DNA of 64,000 nt, taken from positions 5,580,001-5,644,000 of the forward strand of contig NZ_CP014504.1 in NCBI RefSeq assembly GCF_001590605.1, given 5' to 3'. Below are positions 17,901-25,589 of the stretch, one piece after another. Position 1 is the stretch's first letter; every line of letters begins with the position of its first letter. This stretch comes from Pedobacter cryoconitis (lineage in GTDB: Bacteria; Bacteroidota; Bacteroidia; Sphingobacteriales; Sphingobacteriaceae). Below the pieces are notes generated by a model. It made no database searches. It was not told the DNA's origin and saw nothing but the letters and a program-made list of their open reading frames with translations. The translations under genes were made by a program, and so were the position numbers.

Positions 17901-18242
17901 CCCCGTTACAATAACCTCAGTCAGGTTGTTGTTGTCGGCCAGTAAAATTACGCTGATATTGGTTTGTTTCCCAACCGGAATCTCTTTAGAGCCGTATCCA
18001 ACAAAGGAAACAACAAGTACGTCAGTTGGTTTTACAAGAAGTGCGAATGCACCATTTCCGTCTGTGGTGGTACCACCCGGAGCATTTTTGATTTTAATGG
18101 AAGCGCCGATGACCGGTAATTTATCATCGCTGCCGATGACTTTTCCGGTGATTTTGCTTTGGGCCATTGCGCCGATAGCGAATGACAGGCCCAGGCACAA
18201 GAGAAGGAGAACCCTCTTGAAAAGTGGTAGATTTCGTTGCAT
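14976..18242 (-). CDS. SusC/RagA family TonB-linked outer-membrane transporter (pair 2)
   Basis: A 1088-residue protein with a signal peptide (1-27), a CarboxypepD_reg-like domain (about 30-105, KITGKVIGSD...), a TonB-box-like stretch and plug starting at TEVIVTGYSSQRK near residue 109, and a 22-strand-type barrel ending in the aromatic C-terminus LIGINVGF. It is predicted to import oligosaccharides across the outer membrane with TonB energy and its SusD partner. The 300-base upstream gap separates it from the GH3 gene, so it forms a two-gene unit with its own promoter, ended by the terminator at 13176. Confidence 0.95.
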   Translation of the reverse strand: MQRNLPLFKRVLLLLCLGLSFAIGAMAQSKITGKVIGSDDKLPVIGASIKIKNAPGGTTTDGNGAFALLVKPTDVLVVSFVGYGSKEIPVGKQTNISVILLADNNNLTEVIVTGYSSQRKKDLTGSVAVVNMGLLKAQPAASAVEALQGKATGVQIINDGAPGSTPQIRIRGTSTINNNEPLYVIDGVPFEGKLSWLNQNDIESLQVLKDASSASIYGSRANNGVVIITTKKGVAGAPKITLDSYYGTQTPRKSSFPKMMNPQQYAQYVFDGYTNAGKKIAAGTNYGVGSVPTLPEYLVAGQATGQEITAADLDPSKYNYSRDPNKFYQITKANQQGTNWFDEITDVAPIQNYQLSASGGGENATYTLSGGYLDQKGTLKYTGFKRYNVRSNTSVSAFNKKVRFGENIQYSYSEGYGMGVNQNTAGDYQDQGSALGWAYRIPTIIPVYDINGNFAGSRGSQLGNAENPLAVLYRSKDNKNKSNFFFGNVYGEGDILPGLVLKTNFGLRYENYNGLSMRYPNLEFSEGNNSNSLTEYMGYNTEWTWSNTLNYSKVFNEKHRLNVLVGSEAVKSNSRQLSGGRNDFFLLGNPDYYYLNTGSSNINNSSYGALGSLFSLFGKVDYSYHDRYLASITLRRDGSSNFGPNNKYGYFPAASAAWRISEEDFMKSVKWVSDLKFRVGYGQTGNQRIPANQYVNRFESSIVNAAYATNGGNKLTTGVWQKAFQNPDIKWETVKSLNVGLDFTLLDGAFDGSADWYSKKTTDMLYNLPQPSSVVGMSASPYVNIGDMSNKGIELNAAYHYGRKSDSPFKFDIGLNFSKNVNKIDKLAPGIFNQVYNNYRSLQTSVIQEGSPFGSFFGYKTAGIYQSAADIANNPSYAGARVGGLRYADINGDGIIDAKDRTVIGDPNPDFTYGVNLNASYKNFDISAFFYGVQGNDIFEATRYFTDFPSFDGAKSARLLDAWSPTNTSSQIPSSYVGASDLEFASSSYYVQKGSFFRMKNIQIGYSIPTAKAFGPKSGISRMRVYVSATNLFTITKYTGLDPEVSQTRESSNSVGGGMPADQFSALGIDKGVYPTPRQFLIGINVGF

Positions 18243-18542
18243 AAGTTATATTTGGTTTAGTGAAGGGATATTAGTTATAAAGTTGTTTTATAGATTGTTT
18301 TTTTAAGGGTGAATAAATAGGTGTTTAGCGGTGGTAAATATTTAATACGTGTAGTTCTTACACTATATCTAAACTAAAGAAAGGAAAGATTAAATGCAAT
18401 AGTTAAAAATTTTATTTTTTCTATTTCGGATATTCAAACCACAGCCGCTATCAATCAAGGTAAAATAAAAAGGTGGTGTTTTTGTTTTTAAATGAAAAAA
18501 GCCTCTCAGATATTATCTGAGAGGCTTTTTAAAATGATATTT
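18243..18542. promoter_or_regulatory. Intergenic promoter region of SusC pair 2
   Basis: Three hundred AT-rich bases between the GH3 stop and the SusC start. The GH3-side terminator occupies 18495-18530. The rest should carry the SusC promoter and leader; a TACACTAT box lies at 18359-18366. I see no clear TAnnTTTG box and no small ORF. Confidence 0.4.
18495..18530 (-). terminator. Rho-independent terminator after the GH3 gene
   Basis: Perfect inverted repeat AAAAGCCTCTCAGATA/TATCTGAGAGGCTTTT with a very short loop, flanked by A-rich and T-rich tracts on both sides. It lies 12 nt after the GH3 stop on the minus strand. Confidence 0.9.
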
Positions 18543-20840
18543 TTAAAGTTTAAAACTAAATTTAGCTGTTGAAACGTCTCTTGAATTTGAACCAATAAAG
18601 ACATTAAAGTCACCAGATTCAGCTGCAAATTTTAAATCAGAGTTATAAAACTTCAGCATTTCTGTGTCTATAGTAAACGTAATCTTCTTAGATTCACCCT
18701 TTTTCAGGAAGATCTTTTGGAAACCTTTTAGCTCTTTAACCGGGCGGGTCACAGAACCATAAATATCCTGAAGATATAATTGAACTATTTCATGACCATC
18801 AAATTTTCCTGTGTTTTTAACTGTAACAGTTGCTTGAATAGTCTGGCCACTTTTTAGTGCAGATTTATCTAATTTAATTGGAGAGAAATCGAAAAAGGTA
18901 TAACTTAATCCGAAACCAAATGGGTATAGAGGATCATTTGAGCTATCAATATAACGTGACTTGAATTTCTCATTTGAAATACCATCATATGGGCGTCCAG
19001 TACTTTTATGGTTATAATATAGCGGGATCTGACCTACATTTCTTGGGAAAGTAGCTGTCAGTTTACCCGAAGGATTGTAATTACCAACCAATACATCAGC
19101 AATAGCATTTCCAGCTTCTGTACCACTAAACCAAGTTTCTAAAATAGCAGGAACATTGGCGTCTTCCCACTCCAGTGTCAACGGACGGCTGTTCATCAAT
19201 ACCAGAACGATCGGTTTACCCGTAGCCGATAAAGCTTTTAATAAATCTTTTTGATTCGGTAATAAATCAAGGTTTGTACGGCTTGTTGCCTCACCGCCCA
19301 TGATTGCACTTTCACCTAAAACAACCACAGCGATATCAGCTTTTTGAGCTGCATTGACTGCCTCATCAATTAATTGCTTTGGTGATTTTGCATCTGCAGT
19401 GATATCAGCACCATTGGCATTGATCTGTTTTAAGATTGCTGGATTATCTACCAGGTTCGCACCTTTAGCATAAGTGATCTCCATATCAGGAGCGGCATTT
19501 TTTAAACCTTCAATTACACTGACAGCTTTTTTCCAGTCACCCGCTGCACTCCAGTTCCCAATCATGTCACGTTTATTATCAGCTAATGGGCCGATTAAAG
19601 CGATCTTTGCATTTCTCTTTAAAGGTAGCAACTGGTTGTTATTTTTCAACAACACCATAGAAGCAGCTGCGATGTTTTTGGCATCTAACCTGTTTTGTGC
19701 AGAAAGAATCTCTGTTTTTGCAAGTTCTTCATTCACATATTTGTAAGGATTTTCAAATAAACCCAATTTGTATTTTGATTCCAGAATCCTGCGGCAGGCC
19801 ATGTCAATCACCTCTTCTGTGATTTTCTTTTCTTTCAAAGACTGCTTTAAAGTAGTCAGGAAACCTTCACTAACCATATCCATATCATTTCCAGCTTCCA
19901 GTGACCTTGCACTTACCGTTTGTAAATCACCCAGACCATGTGCAATCAGTTCACTCACACCTGTGTAATCACTCACTACAAAACCTTTGAAACCCCAGTC
20001 TTTACGTAATAAATCAGTTAATAACCATTTATTGGCAGTAGCCGGTGTGCCGTTAATATCATTGAAAGATACCATAACCGTTTCAGCACCTGCATCAATA
20101 GCTGCTTTATAAGGAGGCAAATATTCATTGTACATTCTGATCAGGCTCATGTCTGTTGTATTGTAATCTCTTCCGCCTTCAGCAGCACCATATAAAGCAA
20201 AGTGTTTCACACATGCCATAATCGCATCCTTATTGGAAAGACTATTGGTCTGATATCCTCTAACCATAGCCGCGCCGATTAAAGATCCTAAATAAGGATC
20301 TTCACCAGAACCTTCAGCGATTCTTCCCCATCTTGGATCTCTTGCGATATCCACCATAGGAGAGAAGGTCCAGTTTAATCCATCTGCACTAGCTTCTCTT
20401 GCAGCAATACGCGCACTTTTTTCAATTAAATCCATATCCCAGCTTGCACTTAGGCCTAAAGGAATAGGAAAGATCGTTTTATGACCATGTACCACATCAT
20501 ACCCAAATAACAAAGGGATTTTTAAACGTGATTTAGTCACGGCAAGCTTTTGTAATTTAAGTACTGCTTGTGGGGTGAATGTATTAAAAACACCTCCAAC
20601 CAGGCCTTTTTCAATCTTTTCATTTACCCCTTGACTTAAAATCGGGCCTGTTACATCGAAACCAACCGCAGGAAGGTTCAGTTGTCCGATTTTTTCATCT
20701 ACTGTCATTTTAGACATTAGATTGTCGATGAATGTATTCATCTTCTGGTCAGTCGCGCTTGCAGCTTTTTTCTGTTGTGCAACCAGAGAGTTTGCACTGA
20801 AAAGAGCCGCCAGGAAAAATAAGGAAGTCTTTGTTTTCAT
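18543..20840 (-). CDS. Glycoside hydrolase family 3 beta-glucosidase
   Basis: A 765-residue exported enzyme (signal peptide 1-21) with the BglX-like order: (alpha/beta)8 domain with KHFALYG near 212-218 and nucleophile Asp291 in GFVVSDYTG, alpha/beta sandwich domain (about 385-600), and C-terminal fibronectin III-like domain (about 660-760). GH3 enzymes remove terminal beta-glucose or beta-xylose by a retaining mechanism. As last gene of the GH144-GH43-GH3 unit it would finish periplasmic breakdown of oligosaccharides. With a GH144-like endo-enzyme beside it, sophorose-type beta-1,2-glucosidase activity is a good guess. Confidence 0.93.
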   Translation of the reverse strand: MKTKTSLFFLAALFSANSLVAQQKKAASATDQKMNTFIDNLMSKMTVDEKIGQLNLPAVGFDVTGPILSQGVNEKIEKGLVGGVFNTFTPQAVLKLQKLAVTKSRLKIPLLFGYDVVHGHKTIFPIPLGLSASWDMDLIEKSARIAAREASADGLNWTFSPMVDIARDPRWGRIAEGSGEDPYLGSLIGAAMVRGYQTNSLSNKDAIMACVKHFALYGAAEGGRDYNTTDMSLIRMYNEYLPPYKAAIDAGAETVMVSFNDINGTPATANKWLLTDLLRKDWGFKGFVVSDYTGVSELIAHGLGDLQTVSARSLEAGNDMDMVSEGFLTTLKQSLKEKKITEEVIDMACRRILESKYKLGLFENPYKYVNEELAKTEILSAQNRLDAKNIAAASMVLLKNNNQLLPLKRNAKIALIGPLADNKRDMIGNWSAAGDWKKAVSVIEGLKNAAPDMEITYAKGANLVDNPAILKQINANGADITADAKSPKQLIDEAVNAAQKADIAVVVLGESAIMGGEATSRTNLDLLPNQKDLLKALSATGKPIVLVLMNSRPLTLEWEDANVPAILETWFSGTEAGNAIADVLVGNYNPSGKLTATFPRNVGQIPLYYNHKSTGRPYDGISNEKFKSRYIDSSNDPLYPFGFGLSYTFFDFSPIKLDKSALKSGQTIQATVTVKNTGKFDGHEIVQLYLQDIYGSVTRPVKELKGFQKIFLKKGESKKITFTIDTEMLKFYNSDLKFAAESGDFNVFIGSNSRDVSTAKFSFKL

Positions 20841-20883
20841 TTTAATATATTATCGTGTGATATTCAGTTTTATATAAATTATC

Positions 20884-22626
20884 TTAATTGACCCTTGTTA
20901 CTTTTGATCTTTCAGATATTCCATTTTCATTAATTGCTTCTATGCAGAAGTAATAAGGTTTTTCTTTATCCATACCTTTATACCAGTATTCATTGGCCTG
21001 ATAAACCAGGATACTATTGTATAACTTATCAGGTTCCGTACCCAGATAAATATTATATCCATAAGCACCAGCTACAGTATTCCATCGGATCCATGAATTT
21101 CTTTTGTCTTTTTCGGTTCTCAATACAGTGAAATCTTTAACAGCTGCTGGCTTTTCACCATTCCCATTTCCAAATACCCTTAATCCGCTGATTGCAAATT
21201 TGCCAGTTGGCATGTGAATATTCTCTAATTTGATATATCGGGCAGAAACCGGCTGATTCAGTTCTATATAATCATGCGGGACATCTTTCCGGTTTGCACT
21301 TTTATCCGCTAATATTTTCCAGCTTTTACCATCCACCGAATACCACAATTTATATTGATGATATATGTCATTTTGTTTCCCTAAAAATTCTGCATCCTGA
21401 TCCGCATAATTTAGCTGTACCGCATTTACACGCGATACTTTTCCGAGATCAGACTGTATCCATTCTCCCTTTTTACCACTTGCTGCACTCCAGTAGGTCT
21501 TGATACTTTCGTCTACCGCTAAATTTGCTGTATAGCCACCCAACGTAGAAGAAACAACTACCGGCTTATTGTAATTCAGCAACATCCATCCTGTGAAACC
21601 AGACTTTAAATGATCCGCAGACTTATTCGGAAGATAATGCGGATAATCGCCAAAAGCGGCATCCATATACATCACATCATCCTGATCGAATCCTGCCGGC
21701 CAGATACCCAGCCTGCGTTCAAAATTGTTTTTTACAGAAACAACCATGGTAGAAACATGCCAGTAATTTTTCCATTTGTCCTGAAAAGTAGCCCCGTGTC
21801 CGGCACCCCTTGCAAAGCCGCCTGGTTTATAAGATAACGGTAATGACTGATGCTCAAATGGGCCAAGCGGACTCTTTGAAATTGCTACACCATCTGCATA
21901 ACCGCTAAATTCTGTCGCAGGAGCACCATATTGTAAATAATACTTTCCATGATGCTTAGTCATCCATGCCCCTTCAATAAAAGGATCAAGAAAAGTATTG
22001 TCCAGGTTTTCACCGAAACGCTGCCAGCCGAACCTTTCATCATTCAACAACAGCAATTCTTTTCTTGTTCCGATCGGAGTAAAAGTTTTACGGTTCAGCT
22101 CTACACCATACAAAGGATATTGATTACTGCTGCCATTATACATATATAACTTTCCGTCCTCATCTACAAAATGTGCAGGATCCCAACCACCAATTTCAAA
22201 TTCATGTACCGTTTCTTTCCAGGAATCTTTTTTCGGATCTGTACTCATCCAGATCGGGAAGTTTTTGGAATAAGTAGAACCAAAAACGAGCATGGTATCC
22301 CCCTGTATCCAAACTGAAGGCGCACATAAGTCATCATAAACCTTATGCTCCGGACGAAGGAAAGAACGGGAAACAAAATTCCAGTTGTATAAATCGGAAC
22401 TCCACCAATAACCCATCTGATTCGTAGAAAACAAAAAATAATCTCCTTTATAATTTACAATCACAGGATCTGCTGTTGCACGGTGCTTTCCCTGTTCGGT
22501 AAAATGAGGAATAGGGGTATAGCCATAATCCAGATTGACCGGATTACAATAAGTCAGCTGCTTTTCCTGAGCGAATAAAGCGATACCCGAAATCAAGAAG
22601 CATAGCAGCAATAGCGTTCTTTTCAT
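20884..22626 (-). CDS. GH43-like glycosidase with discoidin and fibronectin-like C-terminal domains
   Basis: A 580-residue exported protein (signal peptide 1-19). The N-terminal five-bladed propeller region (about 25-320) shows GH43-type residues: Asp53 in TADPVIV, the central WDPAHFVDEDGKLYMY strand, and a Glu in EGAWMTKHHGKYYLQY. A discoidin (F5/8 C) carbohydrate-binding domain follows (about 350-475), then a fibronectin III-like domain to the end. GH43 usually acts on arabinosides, xylosides or galactosides, so its presence beside GH144 and GH3 genes is unusual. It may serve side chains or represent a divergent activity. Spacing of 43 nt to GH3 and 8 nt to GH144 supports one transcript. 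Confidence 0.85.
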   Translation of the reverse strand: MKRTLLLLCFLISGIALFAQEKQLTYCNPVNLDYGYTPIPHFTEQGKHRATADPVIVNYKGDYFLFSTNQMGYWWSSDLYNWNFVSRSFLRPEHKVYDDLCAPSVWIQGDTMLVFGSTYSKNFPIWMSTDPKKDSWKETVHEFEIGGWDPAHFVDEDGKLYMYNGSSNQYPLYGVELNRKTFTPIGTRKELLLLNDERFGWQRFGENLDNTFLDPFIEGAWMTKHHGKYYLQYGAPATEFSGYADGVAISKSPLGPFEHQSLPLSYKPGGFARGAGHGATFQDKWKNYWHVSTMVVSVKNNFERRLGIWPAGFDQDDVMYMDAAFGDYPHYLPNKSADHLKSGFTGWMLLNYNKPVVVSSTLGGYTANLAVDESIKTYWSAASGKKGEWIQSDLGKVSRVNAVQLNYADQDAEFLGKQNDIYHQYKLWYSVDGKSWKILADKSANRKDVPHDYIELNQPVSARYIKLENIHMPTGKFAISGLRVFGNGNGEKPAAVKDFTVLRTEKDKRNSWIRWNTVAGAYGYNIYLGTEPDKLYNSILVYQANEYWYKGMDKEKPYYFCIEAINENGISERSKVTRVN

Positions 22627-22634
22627 GACTGTTT

Positions 22635-23987
22635 TTATTTAGCGAAGGCGGAACTTTCAATACCTAACCTGTTCAATCCATTTTTAACATCAGGACTGCT
22701 CATAAATAACTTCCATAATAATCCGGTACGGTAGTTTTCTATCATACAGATAATCGGGCCCTGATCAATTGCCAAATGTGATTTCGCATACCAATTATGC
22801 TCCTCACTAAAACCATCTACAAAGCCATACTCACTCCAAATCTTGTCACCAAGATCAAAATAGAAATGCTTCAAAGCTTTCATCGAATATTCAGGCGTAT
22901 AAGGGAAAGCTGATAAAGCAGCCGTTGGGCTGATCACACTTAAATCTTCCGAAGGAGAATGTGCAGCATAACCCTGCCAGCTATCACTTGCAGTTAATCC
23001 CCAGCTATTTTCACCATAACCTTTAAAATGTTTAGGATTCTCTATACAATAGGCACGATTGATTAACGTGTGGTTTTTATTCTGTTCAAAATAATCTGCG
23101 TAACGATCTTTCAATCCACGCGGATCCAGTCCTGTAAAGGAATATTGTGAAAAGAATAAGGGGCCGCCGAAATCAAAGCCAAGTGGTAATGTAATCCCTT
23201 CAAATTTCTTTCCGTTGAAGAAGGTATTGCTGTTTGCCCAGCCTTCTTCATAAACTTTTTTATCAATAGGGGATTTTGGAGAAGAAGCTGCCAGTACATA
23301 AGTGATAAAACATTCATTCCATCCTTTAATTGGATGGTTCATGCTCCAGCCATTGTTCGGACTCCAATGCCAGTATAAAACATTTTGTTGTTGTGTGAAC
23401 CAGTTCCATTCCACGTCTTCCCACATCCAAAGAATTTTATTACGGATATCAGTCTCCACAGCATTGTCTGCTGTATAATATTGACGTGCCGTCAGTAAAC
23501 CCTGGAAAAGTAAAGAGGTTTCCACCAGATCAGCACCGTCATCTTTAGGACTGAAACGGATCACCTTTCCTGTTTCGCCATTCAGCCAGTGCGGAAAAGC
23601 ACCATGAAACTGATCAGCCTTATATAAAAAGTCTACAATTTTTTTAGTTCTTGCAGCAGCTTGTTCACGCGTGATAAATTTACGCTCAGCAGCTACAATA
23701 GTTGCCATAACGCCAAAACCAGTCCCGCCTGTAGTTACTACCTCATTGCCATATTCAAAAGCGACATTACTACGTTCGCGGGCCATTCCACTAACAGGAT
23801 GACCAAAATCCCAGAAATACCGGAAAGTTTGTTTCTGTACTAAATCAAGAAGCTGGTCGTCAGTCAGTTTTTTCTGTATTTTCATTTCAGCTTTAATACC
23901 CTGAAATGCGACTTTGTTCTTTTGCGCTATCGCGTGAAAAGTAAGTGTTGTTAAAATAAGCAGGCTGAGTAAAGATTTTAATTTCAT
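22635..23987 (-). CDS. Glucoamylase-domain protein, GH144-like endo-beta-1,2-glucanase
   Basis: A 450-residue exported protein (signal peptide 1-21) with one (alpha/alpha)6-type domain of the Pfam Glycoamylase family. The family opening TFRYFWDFGHPVSGMARERS is at about 54-73, followed by GGTGFG, DGADLVETS, WGLTASD and the C-terminal AIDQGPI strand. Members from Chitinophaga and Bacteroides assigned to GH144 cleave beta-1,2-glucan to sophoro-oligosaccharides; older annotations call them glucoamylases. The start ATG at 23987 follows a terminator-like hairpin after SusD pair 1. Adjacent GH3 and SusC/SusD genes fit a beta-1,2-glucan locus, but linkage specificity is inferred. Confidence 0.87.
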   Translation of the reverse strand: MKLKSLLSLLILTTLTFHAIAQKNKVAFQGIKAEMKIQKKLTDDQLLDLVQKQTFRYFWDFGHPVSGMARERSNVAFEYGNEVVTTGGTGFGVMATIVAAERKFITREQAAARTKKIVDFLYKADQFHGAFPHWLNGETGKVIRFSPKDDGADLVETSLLFQGLLTARQYYTADNAVETDIRNKILWMWEDVEWNWFTQQQNVLYWHWSPNNGWSMNHPIKGWNECFITYVLAASSPKSPIDKKVYEEGWANSNTFFNGKKFEGITLPLGFDFGGPLFFSQYSFTGLDPRGLKDRYADYFEQNKNHTLINRAYCIENPKHFKGYGENSWGLTASDSWQGYAAHSPSEDLSVISPTAALSAFPYTPEYSMKALKHFYFDLGDKIWSEYGFVDGFSEEHNWYAKSHLAIDQGPIICMIENYRTGLLWKLFMSSPDVKNGLNRLGIESSAFAK

Positions 23988-24028
23988 CGTTGGCTTTTAA
24001 ATTACGTACAGGGTCGGAGCGATGTTAA

Positions 24029-24060
24029 AAGAGGTTACCAGGCTCAGCCTGGCAACCTCT
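24029..24060 (-). terminator. Hairpin after SusD pair 1, possible attenuator
   Basis: Strong stem GAGGTTGCCAGGCT/AGCCTGGTAACCTC (one mismatch) followed on the minus strand by only a short T-run (CTCTTTTAAC). It lies between the SusD stop and the GH144-like start 73 bases further on, where no clear promoter box is visible. Partial read-through would lower hydrolase expression relative to the transporter pair. Confidence 0.7.
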
Positions 24061-24081
24061 CATTGGTATGTTTGATTTGAA

Positions 24082-25578
24082 TTAATAACCCGGGTTTTGA
24101 ACTAATACCCCACCGCTGAGGTCAACTTCTGTCTGAGGAATCGGCCAAACTTCATTTTTACCAGCTTTCCATCCTTTAGGACCGAAAACTGCTGTTCCTC
24201 TTCCCTGACGGATTACATCGAAGTAACGGTCAAATTCCATGGCTAACTCTACACGTCTTTCTTTGTAGATCGCTGCGCGTAAAGCCGTTTGGTCTGTGGT
24301 TGTTACCGCAGGTAAGATATCAGGATTACCCTGACGAGCTCTTCTTCTCACTTGTTCTAAGGAAGATAAAGCCTGACCAGAATTGCCCAGTTCGTTTGCT
24401 GCTTCTGCGTTCATTAATAAAACATCAGAATAGCGGATCATGCGTACATTTTGTTGTGCACCTTCATTGAAATTACTTACAAATAATTTGAAAGGAGAGT
24501 AAGATTTCATGTTGTACATTGGATTGTCACCAACTTTAGGGATTACATCACCTTCTGGAGTAGTTGTACCTCTGAACAGGATAGTACCTGATCTTCTTGG
24601 ATCACCCGGTTCAAAAGCTGCAGCCAGATCAGGAGTAGGAACATTGAATCCCCATCCACCACCATCTACACCACTTGTTCCACGTGCACCTTGTACCTGA
24701 GAATACTGAGAGTTTGAAGCAGCTGGATTTCCTGGTACTAAAGCACACTGAATCTCAAATATTGATTCTGAACTGTTCTCATTCGCAATTCTGAAACTTT
24801 GTTCAAAATCAGGTAACAATGCATAACCTAAACCCATTACCTGGTTGGTATAGTTCAGTACATCACCCCATTTCTTTTGGTACATCGCTACTTTAGCATG
24901 TAAACTTAAAGCAGCACCTTTTGTTGCCCTGCCTAAATCTGCATCTCCGTATTTAGCTGGCAATACAGCTTCAGCTTCTGTTAAATCTTTTTCAATCTGC
25001 GCATAAACCTGTGCAACCGGAGTCTGTGGCAAGTTATAATCCTTGTTAGGATCTGTTGGGATATGCAGACGCAAAGGAATGTTACCAAAAGCACGAACCA
25101 ATCTGAAATAAGAGAAAGCTCTTACAAATTTAGCTTCAGCCAGATATCTTGCTTTTAAAGCTTCATCCATTACAATTGCAGGTACATTATCCAATACCTG
25201 GTTTGTGTAGTTAATATTTCTATACTGACCACTCCAGAAACCAGCAATATTACCCTGTGCAGGATCTACCTTAAACTCATCGAAGTCCAGGAAAAAACTT
25301 GCATCACTAGGTGTACTACCTTTTTCTGCATCATCAGAACCCATACTTTCAATAGCAATAGCTGGAAAAGCTGTATTTTCCCATGAACGCAGGTTACCAT
25401 AAATTGCATTGACACCTTTTCCAGCATCTTCAGCTGTTTTCCAGAAGACAGCACTATTTTGCTGACCTTGCTCAGGTACATTCAAAAAGCTCTTCTTACA
25501 AGCAGGGATTATAGCAATAGAAACGATTAAGCCTAAACCCAAAACCGTTTTTGTGTATATATTTTTATTTTGTATCAT
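24082..25578 (-). CDS. SusD/RagB family outer-membrane nutrient-binding lipoprotein (pair 1)
   Basis: A 498-residue lipoprotein with lipobox Cys27 (IIPACKKSFL), the N-terminal SusD-like domain and the characteristic C-terminal half: MIRYSDVLLMNAEAANELG, then YKERRVELAMEFDRYFDVIRQG, and WPIPQTEVDLS near the end. It works with the SusC encoded 11 nt upstream as a surface glycan receptor. The transcript probably runs on through the hairpin at 24029-24060 into the glycoside hydrolase genes. Confidence 0.95.
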   Translation of the reverse strand: MIQNKNIYTKTVLGLGLIVSIAIIPACKKSFLNVPEQGQQNSAVFWKTAEDAGKGVNAIYGNLRSWENTAFPAIAIESMGSDDAEKGSTPSDASFFLDFDEFKVDPAQGNIAGFWSGQYRNINYTNQVLDNVPAIVMDEALKARYLAEAKFVRAFSYFRLVRAFGNIPLRLHIPTDPNKDYNLPQTPVAQVYAQIEKDLTEAEAVLPAKYGDADLGRATKGAALSLHAKVAMYQKKWGDVLNYTNQVMGLGYALLPDFEQSFRIANENSSESIFEIQCALVPGNPAASNSQYSQVQGARGTSGVDGGGWGFNVPTPDLAAAFEPGDPRRSGTILFRGTTTPEGDVIPKVGDNPMYNMKSYSPFKLFVSNFNEGAQQNVRMIRYSDVLLMNAEAANELGNSGQALSSLEQVRRRARQGNPDILPAVTTTDQTALRAAIYKERRVELAMEFDRYFDVIRQGRGTAVFGPKGWKAGKNEVWPIPQTEVDLSGGVLVQNPGY

Positions 25579-25589
25579 GACGTTTCGGA

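Noticed and set aside
17707..18306. A 199-codon plus-strand frame opposite the SusC N-terminus
   Set aside because: Shadow of a strongly supported SusC gene; no family likeness and it crosses the SusC start region.
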